DNA of 64,000 nucleotides from assembly GCA_013365365.1 (NCBI GenBank), contig JABVXU010000006.1, forward strand, positions 496,001 through 560,000, read 5' to 3'. The position numbers and the translations under genes are program-made. Numbering within the stretch: position 1 is the stretch's first letter; each line of letters starts with the position of its first letter. The notes under the pieces are model-generated. The model did no database searches and was not told the DNA's origin. It saw nothing but the letters and a program-made list of their open reading frames with translations. Positions 1-13,994 of the stretch are shown here, piece by piece. Source of the DNA: Cruorifilaria tuberocauda. Taxonomy: Eukaryota; Nematoda; Chromadorea; Rhabditida; Onchocercidae.

Positions 1-935
1 AAATTTATGCATTTCATTGTTAAAATATGTCAAGTGATCCACTGACTAAATTGATCTTAAATTCAAAATATTATACTCATATTTATGAGTATAACATTTA
101 GCGCTTATCAACGATCAGTTTCACAGTAAATGTATTTTGTTTCTCGTTATGATGATAGATATGGTTAAATGCTGTTTAGCTTATTCATAAGCAGATTATT
201 TTGTCGTTCGTTAATTCCTTCGGAATTACAAAAATTGCTCGCATTTAGATCTTCCAATCTTTTTTTCTTGAAAATTTAGTTCTGAATAAAATTTTATAGC
301 ACGGATAAGAGGAAAAGCTGTAGGATTCGTCCGAATTGAAAATTTCAAATTTTGCAAGACGAAGAATGTTATATAATTCTGTTGAGATAACCCTTGGAAT
401 TCTGTAAAATTGACAAAAATAGTTTGCTGCCATTTTTCTTCTTTTTTGTGGTCTAGAAAAATTGAAGAATAATTGATTTTGACAAAGAAAGTGAAAAGAA
501 CATATGAATTTATTAATTACCTCCTGAAATATCAATAATATCGCAAATATCTTTTCTTAAAAATCACTTCCTGAAAGTAGTAATAAATAAAATTAAAACC
601 TTCCACTATTTGAGAAAGAAATCTATAGAAATATGAAATTTAAAGCTTTTTAATTGGAATGATTCTTGAATTAACTTTTCCAATCAATAATAATTTTCGA
701 AGAATTTTAAGTTTCAGTTTTTTGATCCCTCATTTTTTTGCCCAAGTTATGATTGTATTTTTAAAATTGCTTTGAAATTTACTAAAAGTATCATTTTTGA
801 ACAAGTAATTCTTTGACCTCTCTCAAAGATATGATACCTTAATTTTCCTCGAATCCTAAGCGTAAGTATTCATCTCGTGTTTTTCTATTTTAATAAAGTT
901 AAGTAAAGGGATGAACATGATAATATCTGTTCCAG
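1..935. other. AT-rich sequence upstream of the first visible lim-9 exon
   Basis: No exon was recognised here. The first LIM-9 exon seen (936) begins inside a codon, so at least one coding exon lies upstream, either in this stretch or left of the window; this is therefore probably intron. A donor-like GTAAGT at 862-867 follows an in-frame stop and does not give the needed phase. Confidence 0.5.
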
Positions 936-3900
936 GAAAGTTTGCGTCCATTGCAAATGCGATCGCACGGATCACGAAGCAGCTTCACGTTACCGCAGTC
1001 TCACTGCTTCTAAACGTATCGGAATATCGCTACCATGTATGTTGTTTTTCGTACGGTTCAAGTGGAAATAATATTTCTTATTATGTTGCATTTCATTATG
1101 TTGGCAGAAGATTTTGCCATTATTTGATATTTATTTTGTCATTATGAAGTTCGGTGCTTTTGTCCAAAAAAGCAAAAGTGGAATTTTGTAGGACCAAAAA
1201 ATAACAAAGTTTTCTAATTTTTTTAAATCTTGACTGGAAATCCAAGGTAACTTATAATTAGTTCATTCATAAGTCAAAACGTATCAAAGTACTTAGTACA
1301 CGCATATATTTCAATGGTTGTTTACCATTAAGTTATCTCATTTTAATTTAAAACATATCGTTTAGAGCTTCACTTATGTTAAATGCTTGAGAAGTGAACG
1401 CTATTTAATTTATCATTCGGAACATTACTTTGATTTATTTGATAACCGTAATCCATCTATCGTTATCAGTTCATTCTATCTTATCACTTTGCATGCGTAT
1501 ATAACAAAGATCACTTATCTGAAATACTTTACCCAATCATTCTTCGCTTAAAAATATTTAGTGTTATTGATAATTTTTCAGCAAATATGTCATCAACCGC
1601 AGTGGCACGAACCACTAGTAGCACTAATACTCCCGGTTCTATAACTCATGGTTATTCATGGGTACCACCAGGACTTTCTCGTCTTAAGGTTCGTCCTTGA
1701 AATTTACTTTTATTCTTTGAAATTTCTAATTTATTCATGAAAATGTTAATTTTGGAAGTTATGTGGATTGCAAAAGTTGAATGGATGTTTTTAGTAGCAA
1801 TTATAACGAAATCTTTTATAATATTTTTTTGCTCTTTGAGGTGGAAGAATATATGGCACAATTGCCAAATCATGTCGTTCCGCGGGTCAATAGTAACGGT
1901 GAGAAGTTTCGTGAAAAGCAACTTATGTTACAGGTAATCATATTTTCCTTCTATTGACAGTAATCAGCGTTCGATTACATACGTGAAACAATATATCCCA
2001 AGTAACTGTCATCCATTGGGGAATATTTATTGACACGTATTGCTTCAGTTACCGCAGCAGGACTTATCATTGGCATATTGTAAGCATCTCTCAAACAATG
2101 TTGAACGGAAACTTTATGAGGAATTTATCAATGCACGAAATGAAATCGCATTGGACATTGGTTTCGTCTGTCCAGTTATTCCAGTACAAATGGTCCTTTC
2201 TTTCTTTAATATTTATACAATTAGCTCATTAATATGGGACAAAAAAAATATTTTGCACACTAAATAATACCAGTTTTGCTCGATTATCAATTGTCAGTAT
2301 TTCTTTCCATCTTTGAACTTCAAAATTTTAATAGTTTTTCTCCTTAGTAATATTCAAAATTTAAATCAAAAATAATAGTTCTGAAATTCCAAAAAGTATA
2401 TGAAAAGATGATTGGAAGCGGTGGTTTCCCGATGTGCGCAAAATGTTAAAACATTTGCAATTAGTAGTTAAAGTTAAGGAAGTATTATGCAATCTTCATC
2501 TTGATAAGAAGTTATAGAAGAAGAGATGCCCTAGTGAACTTTCGTAACTTCGTTTCATTGCGTGTCGCTCAAATATGCTCTTGTTCCAATTCAGAGAGCG
2601 AACTGGTTTTCATCGATCTCATCTCATTATCGATTCTCGTTCTTATCAGTTCTCATTTCAGAAAATTTATGAAACCTCAGCTTTCCCCTCTTAATCGAAT
2701 TCATTGTCTTTAAATCTATGAATTAATGAATTGCAAAACACTTTCGAACTTATTCACTTATGATCCATTTTGTTTTTTTCTTATTCTTTTTCTTTGAGTT
2801 TTTACAGGAAATTGATAGAAATGTATAAAAAATATAAAATGCAGGAGTGTAAGAAATGTCATGGAGTGTTAGAAAGGAACGAAATGGCTGTGATAGCACC
2901 GAAATTAGGTGAAAATAATGGTTGGCATCCGGCTTGCTTCACATGTGCTACGTGTGAGCAGGTATTGTGATCTTTTCTATCACAATTCAGATTTTTAAAT
3001 CAATCAATAGGTTTACTTTCTTAATAGATTATTACTATTCAAAATTTATCTCAACTACCTATTAATCATTCTTTCAAATGAGGAAATGTGAAGAATTAAC
3101 AATTATTTTGTAAAAATTTATTAGAATTCAGTTTAAATCATGATTTCCAAGCCTGTCATTTGAATAAAGCAAAAGAAAAAAAATAAGATTTTTTCTAAAA
3201 ATTTTTAAAATAAACTTTTGAAAAGTCACATTTCTAATTAAAAATTTTCTCGAGGATATTACTTATACAATTTTAGCTCTTGATCGATTTGACATACTGC
3301 GTCAAAGATGGCGTTATCTACTGTGAACGACATTATGCTGAACTTCATAAACCACGCTGTAACGCTTGTGATGAAGTAAATATTTTATTACTTATCAATT
3401 CTGAACTTTTGAAGTTGCATGATTAATGTCTTCAATAATTGAAAGTTGTTAAACTGAAGATTCACAAGGATTTCTCCTCAAGTTTCAGAATTTTAAATAA
3501 GAAGGGAAAAAGACTGATATTGCTGAAGTATATGAAATTTATCAGAAATTAACAGTATTACCGTTTACTGAAGATGAATAAAAGCTTGTTTATTGTGCGA
3601 TGGGAATCAGGAAAAGTATTTTTAATGCTTAAATCTTTCATTCTTCGCATCATTTCTCATCTTTCATATTTCTGCTTCTGATAATTTTTGCAGTTGCGAA
3701 ATTGAAAATTTCTGATGATCTATTCAAAAGAGTATAAGAAGTTGGAAAAGAGAAGTGGATTGGAGTAATGATGAGAAAAGTGACAATATGCGAGATAGAG
3801 CCGCCCACTCGTTACCCCAAGGCAACATTGTTTCAATCCCAAACTCGACCTCTTTTCTCCTCAGACATCCACTTCTCAAGCTTATTTATGTCTTGCAATT

Positions 3901-6900
3901 TTATGCTCCCGAAATTCCTTTCAGTATTTTTCAGCTTCAGTTATCTAAATTAATTTACTTCAGACAAAACGCTTTCCTTTTTTATTTCAATAATCTCCCA
4001 TTTTATAATTAAATTTTTGAGCTAATTTTCTGGAAGCTTCATTTAATTATCGAAATTTGGCTTAGAATTAAATTTTGATTTGAATTTCCTTTATATTTTT
4101 AAAAGCCAAACACTTACAATTTTATAGCGCTTTTTCCAAATGAAAATAATGAGAAAATAATGTTAATTTTATGAGAATATCTTTTTATCATCACTTTAAC
4201 TCATGCTTTGTACTCCGAAGGAGCAGATAGTAAAATTTAACATCACTTTGTGAAATTTGAGTAATTGCTGATTTTGACTAAGAAGGAAATAATGGAAAGA
4301 GGCTAAATGACGTGATTGAAAATGACAGACTCGATTATTTCACGTCTCAGTCCCACTGATATGTTGCTATAACGAATCATTATTATGGATGAATATGGTT
4401 GGTGGTAATTTGCTTCAAAGTATTGAAATTGTCCTCTGTCCTGTTTCATCGTAGCATATTATATTTCTTAGTTTTCCTTTTTCTTCTTTACGACTTTGTT
4501 ATGTGTTGTTAATAATTGTCTGATACTCTGGTTCCATTCTAGGCTCCTTTCGTTTTCTTCTTGATTTGCCCATTATAGCAATAACATGAGAAACTGAAAT
4601 GAGCTAACACTATTGTTTGACGGATCTAGCTAGACTTCATCTTCTGTTTTCAACTTCTGATACGTTCTTCTTTATGCTTCTTCCTCTTTCTCTTCTTCTT
4701 TCGTTTATTGCATTCATATTTTTATCTTCGAGTTATCACATTATTTTTCATATCTTACTATTTTTAATCTTTAACATTTCATACTAAAAATTGCAAAATT
4801 AATCTAAAGCCTAATTGCACAAACCAATTTAGACAAATAGCAATCGTTAGGATTTGAAAAAAAAATAAAAAACTAACATTCTGAAGAGTGTTTGAGAATT
4901 ATAAAATTTTCTGAATTTGTTAACATCAATGCTATTTTATTCAAACCGCTTTTGATCACCTTTCAAATCATTTGCTTCAAAATGAAAGTGAAGGTGAATC
5001 TTCTCAATTCGTTTTTAACTTCTCTCCGAAATTTTTGTTTTTTCATAACTTTGATAAAAATCACAAACGATCAATTAATCTCTAGCAGTGTTATGCTTTT
5101 CTATTATCCTTTAGATTGGAATTGAGTAAAGAAATGTTATAAGTAGAACAAGACGAGCATTACTGATATACTCCTTTATATCGTTGAAGGTTAAGAATAT
5201 TGAATGCACAATGTCCGATTTCAAACACTGGCTAAATTTTTCAAGCATTCTTTTCATCAATTGAAATATCTATCTTGCTGTCAGATAGCAAAAATAAATT
5301 ATTATGAGAAATGGACTTTCCTTGTAATTTAAGACTACTAACTCTACTTAACCTTTTAATCACTTTAAATTGGGCTATCAGATTGACTTGTTATTTTTGA
5401 TTAGTTATATGAAAATCTTTTGGTAAATATTTTGTTTTGGTTAAATTTTGAAGTAACAAGAATCCTCTTTTCAATACCAGAGATTAATGGATCAGCGTTA
5501 GCAGCTTTCTTCATATTTCAGAATTATGGGAATGCACTAATATAAACCAATAATTATGATGGATAGATTGGAGAATTCATAGAATGAACTTGTTACTTGT
5601 AATCTATGCCTTCATCTTTTGAAATTACTTTGTCCCTTACAGTTTGCCGTATTAATAGTAAAAAATTGAAACAGATTGCTCTGAGGATGCTCAATGCAGC
5701 TATTATATTGATGGACTGCTATCCTCAGAAAAACTATTAATTTGCAAGATAATTTCTTCTATTAAAAGATAATTTTTTATACTTTTTTATAATCTAAAAT
5801 ATCTCAAGCCGTTTCGGCTTTAATTTCTGGAATGTGCCTGTAGTAGTTGTTAGGAGCAAAGGAATATGGAAGAAATTGGCGATATTAAGATTTCCTCCAT
5901 GATTTAATTCTTCGATTTATCAAATCTTCGCTATATCATTATTTGTACTAAACTCAGAAAGATTTTGAGAATTTTTATTACACTCTTATCTGTGCTCGAA
6001 GCAAAATTACTGGCAATCATTAGTGGCACAAATAAATGAGAATTGTTGAAATTGTGTAAATTAATTGAAATTAAATTAGATATATCTTTTTAGCAAAATT
6101 TTCTCCCAAAGAATTTCAAACAAAAAAAATCGAAACAGAAATGGAATGAAATTTAATTCTTATATCTGAACTTGATAGATGAATTGAGAAAAAATAAATT
6201 GATCAAAAATTTTGTCAAATTACATAATATCAAAATCCTGACTGACTAATTGAATCTCATTAATGGTTGATTGAGGTGACAAGACGTATGACACGTATTT
6301 ATACGTACATACTTTTATGGATATATGTTATACAGGTGTATTTCAGAAGTTAAGAAGTGATGAGAAGTAGACTAAAAGCATATTTAAAATAGTTCAAAAA
6401 TGAAAAGAATGTAATCAAAAAGAATGAGAAAAGTGAAACTTTGTAGTCATCCTACCGTTCGTCAATCCATCTCTCTTCAATCGTATTGTTTTCCGTTTCC
6501 GATGTGAAATGTTGACATAACCAATCCGTCTCATCTTCTCTTCCTAACTATCCACTTATTTATTTATCAGACCAAGGCTAATTAAACTTCAAAACAAAAT
6601 ATTTGCTCTTATCATAAACCCTATCCATGTCGCTATCTTAGCCGTCCGGTCTCTTTACGGGGGCAAGCACATTTACTTACTCTTCATTTCAAAAGGTGAA
6701 AGTGAGGTAGAGAGGAAGGAACGTCAGTCAATCACTTATCAGTGAACACATCCTCCGATGTGGGAGCGTCTGGAAGTGCAGTGTGAACGTTTCCACTCCT
6801 CCATGAAATGAAATGCACTCTCTACTGATTGGACCAGTGATCTGGATGATAATGAAGTGATGCTGTTCTCATCGGAATAGATTGGATTAGATGGATTTTT

Positions 6901-9900
6901 CCTTCGTGGCACCTACCTTTCTTTCTACTCTCTTCTCATCCTAGTTTCTTTTGTTTTACTAAGTTTCAAACAAATGTTCAGTCAGTTACATATCTATTAT
7001 GCATTTCTCTTTCTGGCAGTTTTTCAAATTAAAACTATTTTTAAGCTTTTTAAACTTTAGGTTTATTTTTAAAAAGTTTTGAAAGAAGGAGAAATTGAAT
7101 TCAGGTAAAAAAGTCATAATGATGAAAAATAAATACATTTTTACTGCTTTGTAATGCCATCAAGGATAATACGCAATTACTGATCATTGTGAGTTGATAA
7201 TTTGCACTCAAATGATTCCCCATGGCTTATTGGCTAATTAATCGTAAAATATACCAATTTACATATCACATATTTTATAAATTAATTTATTTCACATTAA
7301 TCTTTTACAACTTAAGATTTTCATAATCTGAAATTGCTGAAGAAGTTATTTTGAAAAACCAAAAATTGTGTATGACATAAATAGATAAAAATTTGCAAAT
7401 CAATTGCTTCTTTAATTAATTAGAAAGAATATTAGAAACTACACATTTGCCTATTCTTTTGCTCCTCTCCTAAACAAAGGTTAATATTAATCTGATTGAT
7501 ATGATAAATTAAATTAATGACAGTTATGAATTTTGTTGTGACCCAAGTACTTAATATTTTCATAAATTTCTTCAGTGGGACAAAGTCCTTCCTTAAAAAT
7601 AAGGATTTTAAAATAACTAATATTGTACTGGTGGAGTTAGATGTGAAAAATCTACAGCCTATGTAAAAAGCATTGGGTTTAACGATGTGCACCATCTTAT
7701 AAGTGGTATTCTTCCTTATCTTGAAAAGACGATTACGAGAGAGAAGATAAAAGAAACTTATTTCTGCAAGAAAATATCGTCATCTTCTTTACTATTCCTT
7801 ATTTTCTTTTCTTTTTTTAAAGTTTCTCATTTTGTATAATTTTTTTATTTTTTCATAATAAAAATTATAAATGTGCAAGACTTATTTTGTTTAGGCTTCT
7901 GAGGATATCTGCTCATTAGATTGGCACTTTTATTCTTTCCTCGATGTTTTCTATTTTGCTACTCTTTCATTTTTCCTCGTTAATCATTTCAGAGAATCTA
8001 CTCCTCTTCCAGTCGATGCATATTCACTTGAACAGACGTGGCCAAAGTCTTTCTACCCGGACGGCTATACCATCATTACGGATCATTTATCCAGAATTTC
8101 AGCAACAACTAGTCTTTTGCTTTTTTTGCATGAAAGCATTTAAATTCATACTCTGCTATAATTTTTCTTTGCTTTAACAATCATTAAAACATATCATACA
8201 GTTTGATCTAAGGTTACATAACTGGGAATCAATTCCTTTTATCAAATAAATAGCTATAAATGAAGGTTTCTTTTCCTTTTCTTTTCAACCGATAACATCA
8301 TCAATTTTATATTATTTATTATTCATTATATTACTTCTCTTCAATTATGATGTCCATTTGATTGATATCCGAATATAAGTTTCAAAACAAATTAATTCTC
8401 TATTGGAGTCCGCTTAATATTATTCATCGTAATTCATCACACTTCTCTTTCATTTCTAAATTACTGTGAATAGTTGAATTGCAAATTACTCAAGTGATAT
8501 GAATGCTGCAAAATTTAGAACAGCAAAATTGCTATATGAAATGTGAAATCAAATTGATATTTATAAGTGATGAAAGTTGATGTGATATTGCTAAACTTAT
8601 GAATATATTTGTTATCATGAGTGAGTTCGTTTCGTAATCAAATTTATAAATCAGTTTCTCCTGAATGGTAAAACATTAGTTCTGTTATTATTTCTGTTAA
8701 TATCGGCAATAGTGGAAACCAGCTGCTCCTTGACAACTAGTTTACTCTTAACTTCTCTCAGCTTTTGGCTTTCTATTAGTCCATGATCATATATCTAGTA
8801 AGGTGAACAGAGAAGTGGAAGAGAAATGAATTGAAATCAATAACGAATGTAGTAAATGATCATTAATCCATCAAAAATGTTTTGTTTAGTTTGAAATCTT
8901 AATCACAACTTAAGGGTCCTTACATTTATAATTTCTCATATATATAATTACTTTTACACTGTTTTCTTATCTTTTGTCGTCCTGAAAAAAACAAATTTCA
9001 AGAAGATATTTTTTGATGAATTTGACCAAAAGTAATGATAGAGAAGAGGCGTTGTTAGGACGTTCATTTCCCGTTTTTTCCATTCCTTCCGCCTTTTCCA
9101 ATTTTTATTTATCACATCTATGAAGTAGATACCTCTTGCACAATTCTCCACCATTTTGCATATTAATCTGTGAATTTTACTGACTCTTCAGATTCCACGT
9201 AAGATTCCTGTTTTACTTGCTCGTTATCATTTTCAGTTTAGGGACAGATGAAATTTATATCATTCTATTAGTATACAGTTCGTTTTTTCCTTCTGTTTTT
9301 GTCTCAGCAATTTATGCGACTTGCTTCTGTGGACTGAAATTGACTTTACTTCCTTTTTCCTTTTCTTCTTCTTCCGATTCTTTTTTTCAGGTAAGTTAGC
9401 GCTAAAATAGAAGAGAAAGACAGAAGAAATATTCTCACTTAATTATTCTCATTATAAAATTGCAACTTTTCTAGCGAAGAATTCAATTATCTTTCTTTTT
9501 ACATAAGTCAAGAAATAATCGTTATTAATATTACATTTACTTTGATACTTTGCCATAGTGAATAAACATAGGTAATTCCACATTTTTAAAATATTTCAAG
9601 ATATTATTGCTGAGAAAAAACAGCTTTGGACTGAAAAAGTTTTCTTGGTTCTTCTAAAAAAGAAATGAACTGATTTCAGCAATGATGAACATGAAACTTT
9701 GTTGATTCCTTACATCAAGATTTCCTTCAGTTGAGGTTGTCTGCAGCAATTTTGCACTTCAAAAAAAGAAATTCTTAAATTTAGATTAGATGTCTTCTTG
9801 ATGATTCCGTCAATTCGTGCATAATAAAACAATTTATATTTAAATTGCTATTACTAAAGTAAATAAAGCAAACCAAACGAACTTTTGGTACATCACAAAA

Positions 9901-12252
9901 AATAATTTTCTTCTACATTTAATATCATAAATTAAAACCCATTTACTACTTATATATGAATAAATATTTAGATAGAAAGTTATAAATTTGAAGCTCTGAA
10001 CAGTTGTTCGTCTTTTCTTTTGTTTCACGACTCAAAAGAGAAGCATTCGTAAAGAAAACTTTTCTTTCAGATCTTTTCTTAATCAACTGGTATATATTTC
10101 CCCCTCAGCTTAAACTAGGATTGTCAGTGTTTTACTTTCATTTTACTGGAAAAAAAATCATATTGAATTAGATTCATCGGTTGCTTAGTACTTTTTTCTT
10201 TTACTGATCAGTTTATTTTATTACATCAATAAAAGCGATTTACATTTCTTATTGTAACCAGATTTCAAACTTTTGCTTAACTAATTAAATTAAGGTCATT
10301 TGATTGACATTTTCATGGTAAACAATAGTTTAATTTGCAAACGTTTTTGGGTTTCTTCAAAATCTATAGAGAAATTTGCATGATATTTTTTGCATTCTGC
10401 TAAAACTTTTTCTGATATTTCCGATTGGTACTCATTTATTCGGTTGAAAATAAAATTATTCGATAATTAATTATTCGGTTATTGATAATAAAAATTTGCA
10501 GTTAATATTTGCCGGTGAATACACAAAGGCGATGAATAAAGACTGGCACAGTGATCACTTTTGCTGCTGGCAGTGTGATAATACTCTCACCGGTCAGCGG
10601 TATATTCTCCGGGATGAACATCCATATTGCATCAAATGCTATGAAGACATCTTCGCTAATAGCTGCGACGAATGCGCCAAACCAATTGGTATTGATTCTA
10701 AGGTAATTCGATATTTTTTGTCGTGTTACGCAAAGAGCTATTCATTGTCATGATAGAATTAAAAACCACCGATCAACAGATATTGATGACAATGATAAAA
10801 TTCAGGATCTATCATACAGAGAAAAACATTGGCATGAGGATTGCTTCCTTTGTAATATGTGTAAAATTTCACTCGTTGATAAGCCATTTGGTAGTAAAAA
10901 CGATCGAATTTTCTGTTCCAATTGTTATGATCAAGCATTTGCAACACGTTGTGATGGTTGTGGTGAAATATTTCGTGCTGGTATGTATGTTTCTGCTTTC
11001 GGATCTTTTTCGATTCGAGAATAACAGTGCAATCTTACCTTTGATAGACTACCATTAATAATTTAATCAGTAATACTGGTAGTACTGCAAATTAGTACTA
11101 AGTATTACTTAACATTATAATAGTACGATAAAAAAATTATTCATAAGAACACTTAGAAAAATATGATAGCATTATTGCAATACACTGAAGTATTGATAGT
11201 GCGAGTTGGTTAATATCAAATAAATATCATAATGTCAGGCATGAAAAAAATGGAATACAAAGGTAAACAATGGCATGACAAATGTTTTTGCTGTGCACTG
11301 TGCAAAACACCAATCGGTACCAAAAGTTTCATACCTAAGAATGATGAAGTTTATTGTGCTACCTGCTATGAGGAAAAATTCGCAACAAGGTGTTGTAAAT
11401 GTAAAAAGGTATTGGAGTTTTCTTCCTTACGTCCTATTTCTACTAATTATTACTGAAATTTGGCAATAAACATTGCCTACAAATATTTAGGACAATTAGG
11501 AAAGAACTTATTATGCATATTGATAAATGATAATTTGCTTTTAAGTAGTAGTAAAATATATAAATAGATAAATGAATAAATAATCACATTAATTTCAATA
11601 GGTAATAAGCACCGGTGGTGTAACATACAAAAATGAGCCATGGCATCGAGAATGTTTTTGTTGCACAAATTGTAATACATCATTAGCCGGTCAAAGATTC
11701 ACATCAAAAGATGAAAAACCATATTGCGCTAATTGCTACGGTGAATTATTTGCTAAACGATGCAATGCTTGCGTTAAACCAATTACAGGTAATATATATT
11801 AGGATTCGTTGTTCATTCCTTCACTTGTTTGCTTATTTATTTACTTATTTGGTATTACTATTACTTCGATGTCTGTTTATGCATTTTAGAATCTTTGCGG
11901 TCATTTACCTCTCTCATTTCTATAAAAATATGATAATGTTTGAAATTCGGAGAAGTTATAGGCAGTAGGCTTTGTCATTTTAGAATTTCCAATCTTTTCA
12001 TTGAAACAATAAGTGAAGAGAAGAGTAAAAGAGAAGGAATGAATATTCGTTGGAACAGACGAAATTAAATTTCAATTCACAGGAATCGGAGGTGCCAAAT
12101 TTATCTCGTTCGAGGATCGACATTGGCATAACGACTGTTTCATTTGTGCCCAGTGTTCAACATCACTGGTCGGCAAAGGCTTCATAACAGATGCCGCCGA
12201 TATCCTTTGTCCGGAATGTGCTAAAGCCAGGTTGATGGCGGCTAATTCTTGA
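936..12252 (+). CDS. lim-9: PET and six-LIM-domain protein, Limpet/LIM-9 family (5' partial)
   Basis: Exons: 936-1036, 1582-1688, 1841-1933, 2049-~2183, ~2845-2961, 3277-3375, 10502-10702, 10806-10980, 11239-11408, 11602-11788, 12083-12252 (TGA). The first exon encodes a CVHCKC...DHE zinc-like cluster as in the testin N-terminus. The next three encode a PET domain ([36 protein letters not shown]). Six LIM domains follow, each with the CxxC...HxxC...CxxC...CxxC spacing (for example [20 protein letters not shown]). The last ends in RLMAANS. FHL/Limpet proteins are cytoskeletal and muscle attachment adaptors; in C. elegans LIM-9 is a dense-body/M-line protein (family knowledge). All junctions agree in phase except PET to LIM1: the best acceptor (2807) would need a two-base overhang the upstream exon does not offer, so 2845 or a missed microexon is possible. 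The start codon is not in view; Met at 1587 could start a shorter form. Confidence 0.93.
3376..10501 (+). other. 7.1 kb intron of lim-9 between LIM1 and LIM2
   Basis: This intron holds most of the gene's length and is far longer than the others (about 60-900 bases). Most of it is AT-rich with no coding signal. A block at about 6440-6900 is less AT-rich and has GATA-like and homeobox-like sites, including TATC flanked by CACT and AGTG around 6742. A candidate alternative exon starts at 7993 after a good ATTTCAG acceptor. An internal promoter for a LIM-only isoform is an inference. Confidence 0.75.
7993..8110 (+). other. Candidate alternative first exon inside the lim-9 intron
   Basis: A clean acceptor (ATTTCAG ending 7992) is followed by about 118 bases richer in G+C than the surroundings and open in two frames. 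One frame has an ATG at 8018 and reaches a possible donor after CAACAACTA in phase 0, which would join the phase-0 exon at 10502. The other open frame reads more like protein ([20 protein letters not shown]) but has no ATG and no donor of matching phase. The donor is poor (GTCTTT). This could equally be chance or a regulatory element. Confidence 0.25.
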
Positions 12253-12292
12253 TTAATGCTTAATCAATATACTGTTTTCGCTTGATTATAGT

Positions 12293-12298
12293 AATAAA
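12293..12298 (+). terminator. Likely poly(A) signal of lim-9
   Basis: An AATAAA hexamer lies 41 bases after the lim-9 stop; a second lies at 12504-12509. Confidence 0.45.
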
Positions 12299-13835
12299 TC
12301 ACACTTTGTACACTTCAACCATTTTCGATCCTTTTTCAAATTCAAATTCTCGAAATTAAAGTAAACCGAAAGTTGTGCATTACTGTTTACAGACAGACTG
12401 ATTTGCGCGGAAATTAGTATTCTTAATAAGGTGGAAAAATCACAGCTTGTAAAGTAGCAAATTAAGAAGGCGAAATGATTATAATATACATTCACCTCCA
12501 ACAAATAAAATTCGTGAGTTTCGATTAATTTCTTGCTTTCTTCAGAATTTCAAAAGTATTGAAGAATCCATGGAAATTAAAAATCCCTGAAAACACCTAA
12601 ACGAAATGTAAAATTTTCAGAAGTATTAAAGGATGAATTTGGAATGTAGAATTTCTCTTTATTGTGTTTGTTAATAGTAATGAGCATTTGTTATGTATTT
12701 CGTCAAATGATCAGATAGGTCAGTATGTACACTAAATGACACAGTTGAAAAAATGTTTACTAACAAAGCACAATGACATTTTCACATACTTTTATACAAA
12801 TCTTTTTTAGAACTCATTTCTAAAATCGTAAAACAGTTTCATAGGTAGTACAAGTATTCAAATCTATGTTCCTAAAATATGTTTCTTTTGAACTGTATTT
12901 TTCTTTGAATGCTATTTTTTCTTCCTATTTTATCTTTCCTTTGTAATAGATTAGTGCTAATTGTCAGGGATTATATGCCGTGTGGAAGAAACTTTGAAAT
13001 TTCAAACATACAAAAATTTGATGGATTGGCAGATTAGGCGTTTCAGAGTTTTAAGGTCGATAGCTTACATACATTTATCAAACGTTAAAGCTGTAGATCT
13101 CTTTCGGAAGTTTCTTCTGTTCCAAATCTTTGCAGGCGTATAATCTGATTTAGTTCATAGCATTTTCTAAATACTTAAGAATCGAAATTTTTGATCTAGT
13201 GAAAGTACTAAAAATTTGGAAAACTTTAAAATGTATTCTGACTTCCAGGTTGTATTACAGCCTGGTTGACCTTTTTATGCAATTTCAATTCATGTATGCA
13301 CAAAGCAAAGTTGTCTGAGCTATGTTTTCAATCCTTCAATAAGTCAGTGTTTTCATACAAATATAAATTATTAAAGCTGAAGTGGCTCGCATGTGAAATA
13401 ACGCATATCTTAATTCGATAATTACTATGAAAATTTTTCGAATAACAGGAAGAGTATCTATTATTAAAGATATGAAAACAAGAAAACCAGGAAAAACTGA
13501 CCAATCAAAGAACTCATAGTTTTATCCGTCATATCGACTCGACTAAGAGTTGAGCACGACTGCAAGCTAAGTTTCGATCAAAAAAATAAATGATTTCAGT
13601 GATTTAACTAACTTTTGTATTAACTTTGGTCATTCTAAGACTATTTAAGATTTAAAAAGAGGTAGCAACATTTGTCCTCCGTTTCAGCGTGATTTTGTTC
13701 AATTTTTTAATTCTTTACTCTTTAGCATAATTCTTTAAGTGGAAAAAAAATTTTTTATCATGATCACTCACAACTTCGATGCAACACTTGGAATAAGCAA
13801 AGTGAGTTGCAATACACAAATAAAACGAAAAAACT

Positions 13836-13841
13836 TTTATT
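13836..13841 (-). terminator. Likely poly(A) signal of lpd-6
   Basis: AATAAA on the minus strand, about 155 bases past the lpd-6 stop codon. Confidence 0.45.
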
Positions 13842-13994
13842 AAGATTTTTCCATTACTTTTCATTCATGGATTTAACAATCAGATAATTCGTTTAAATAA
13901 AAATGACTCACAAATATCAACAGTACATACTAAGACCGAAAGAAAGGAACCATCGAAATTAATTACGTGCAGAAGTTGTAGGCCGATTATCGAA

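Larger units (their letters stand above)
12253..13994. other. Convergent 3' intergenic region lim-9 / lpd-6
   Basis: Nothing coding was recognised. It should contain the 3' UTRs of two converging genes. Poly(A) signals fit both: AATAAA at 12293 and 12504 for lim-9, and TTTATT (AATAAA on the minus strand) at 13836-13841 for lpd-6. Confidence 0.6.

Noticed and set aside
800..935. GTAAGT donor at 862 as the end of a preceding lim-9 exon
   Set aside because: In the required phase a TAA stop lies immediately before the donor.
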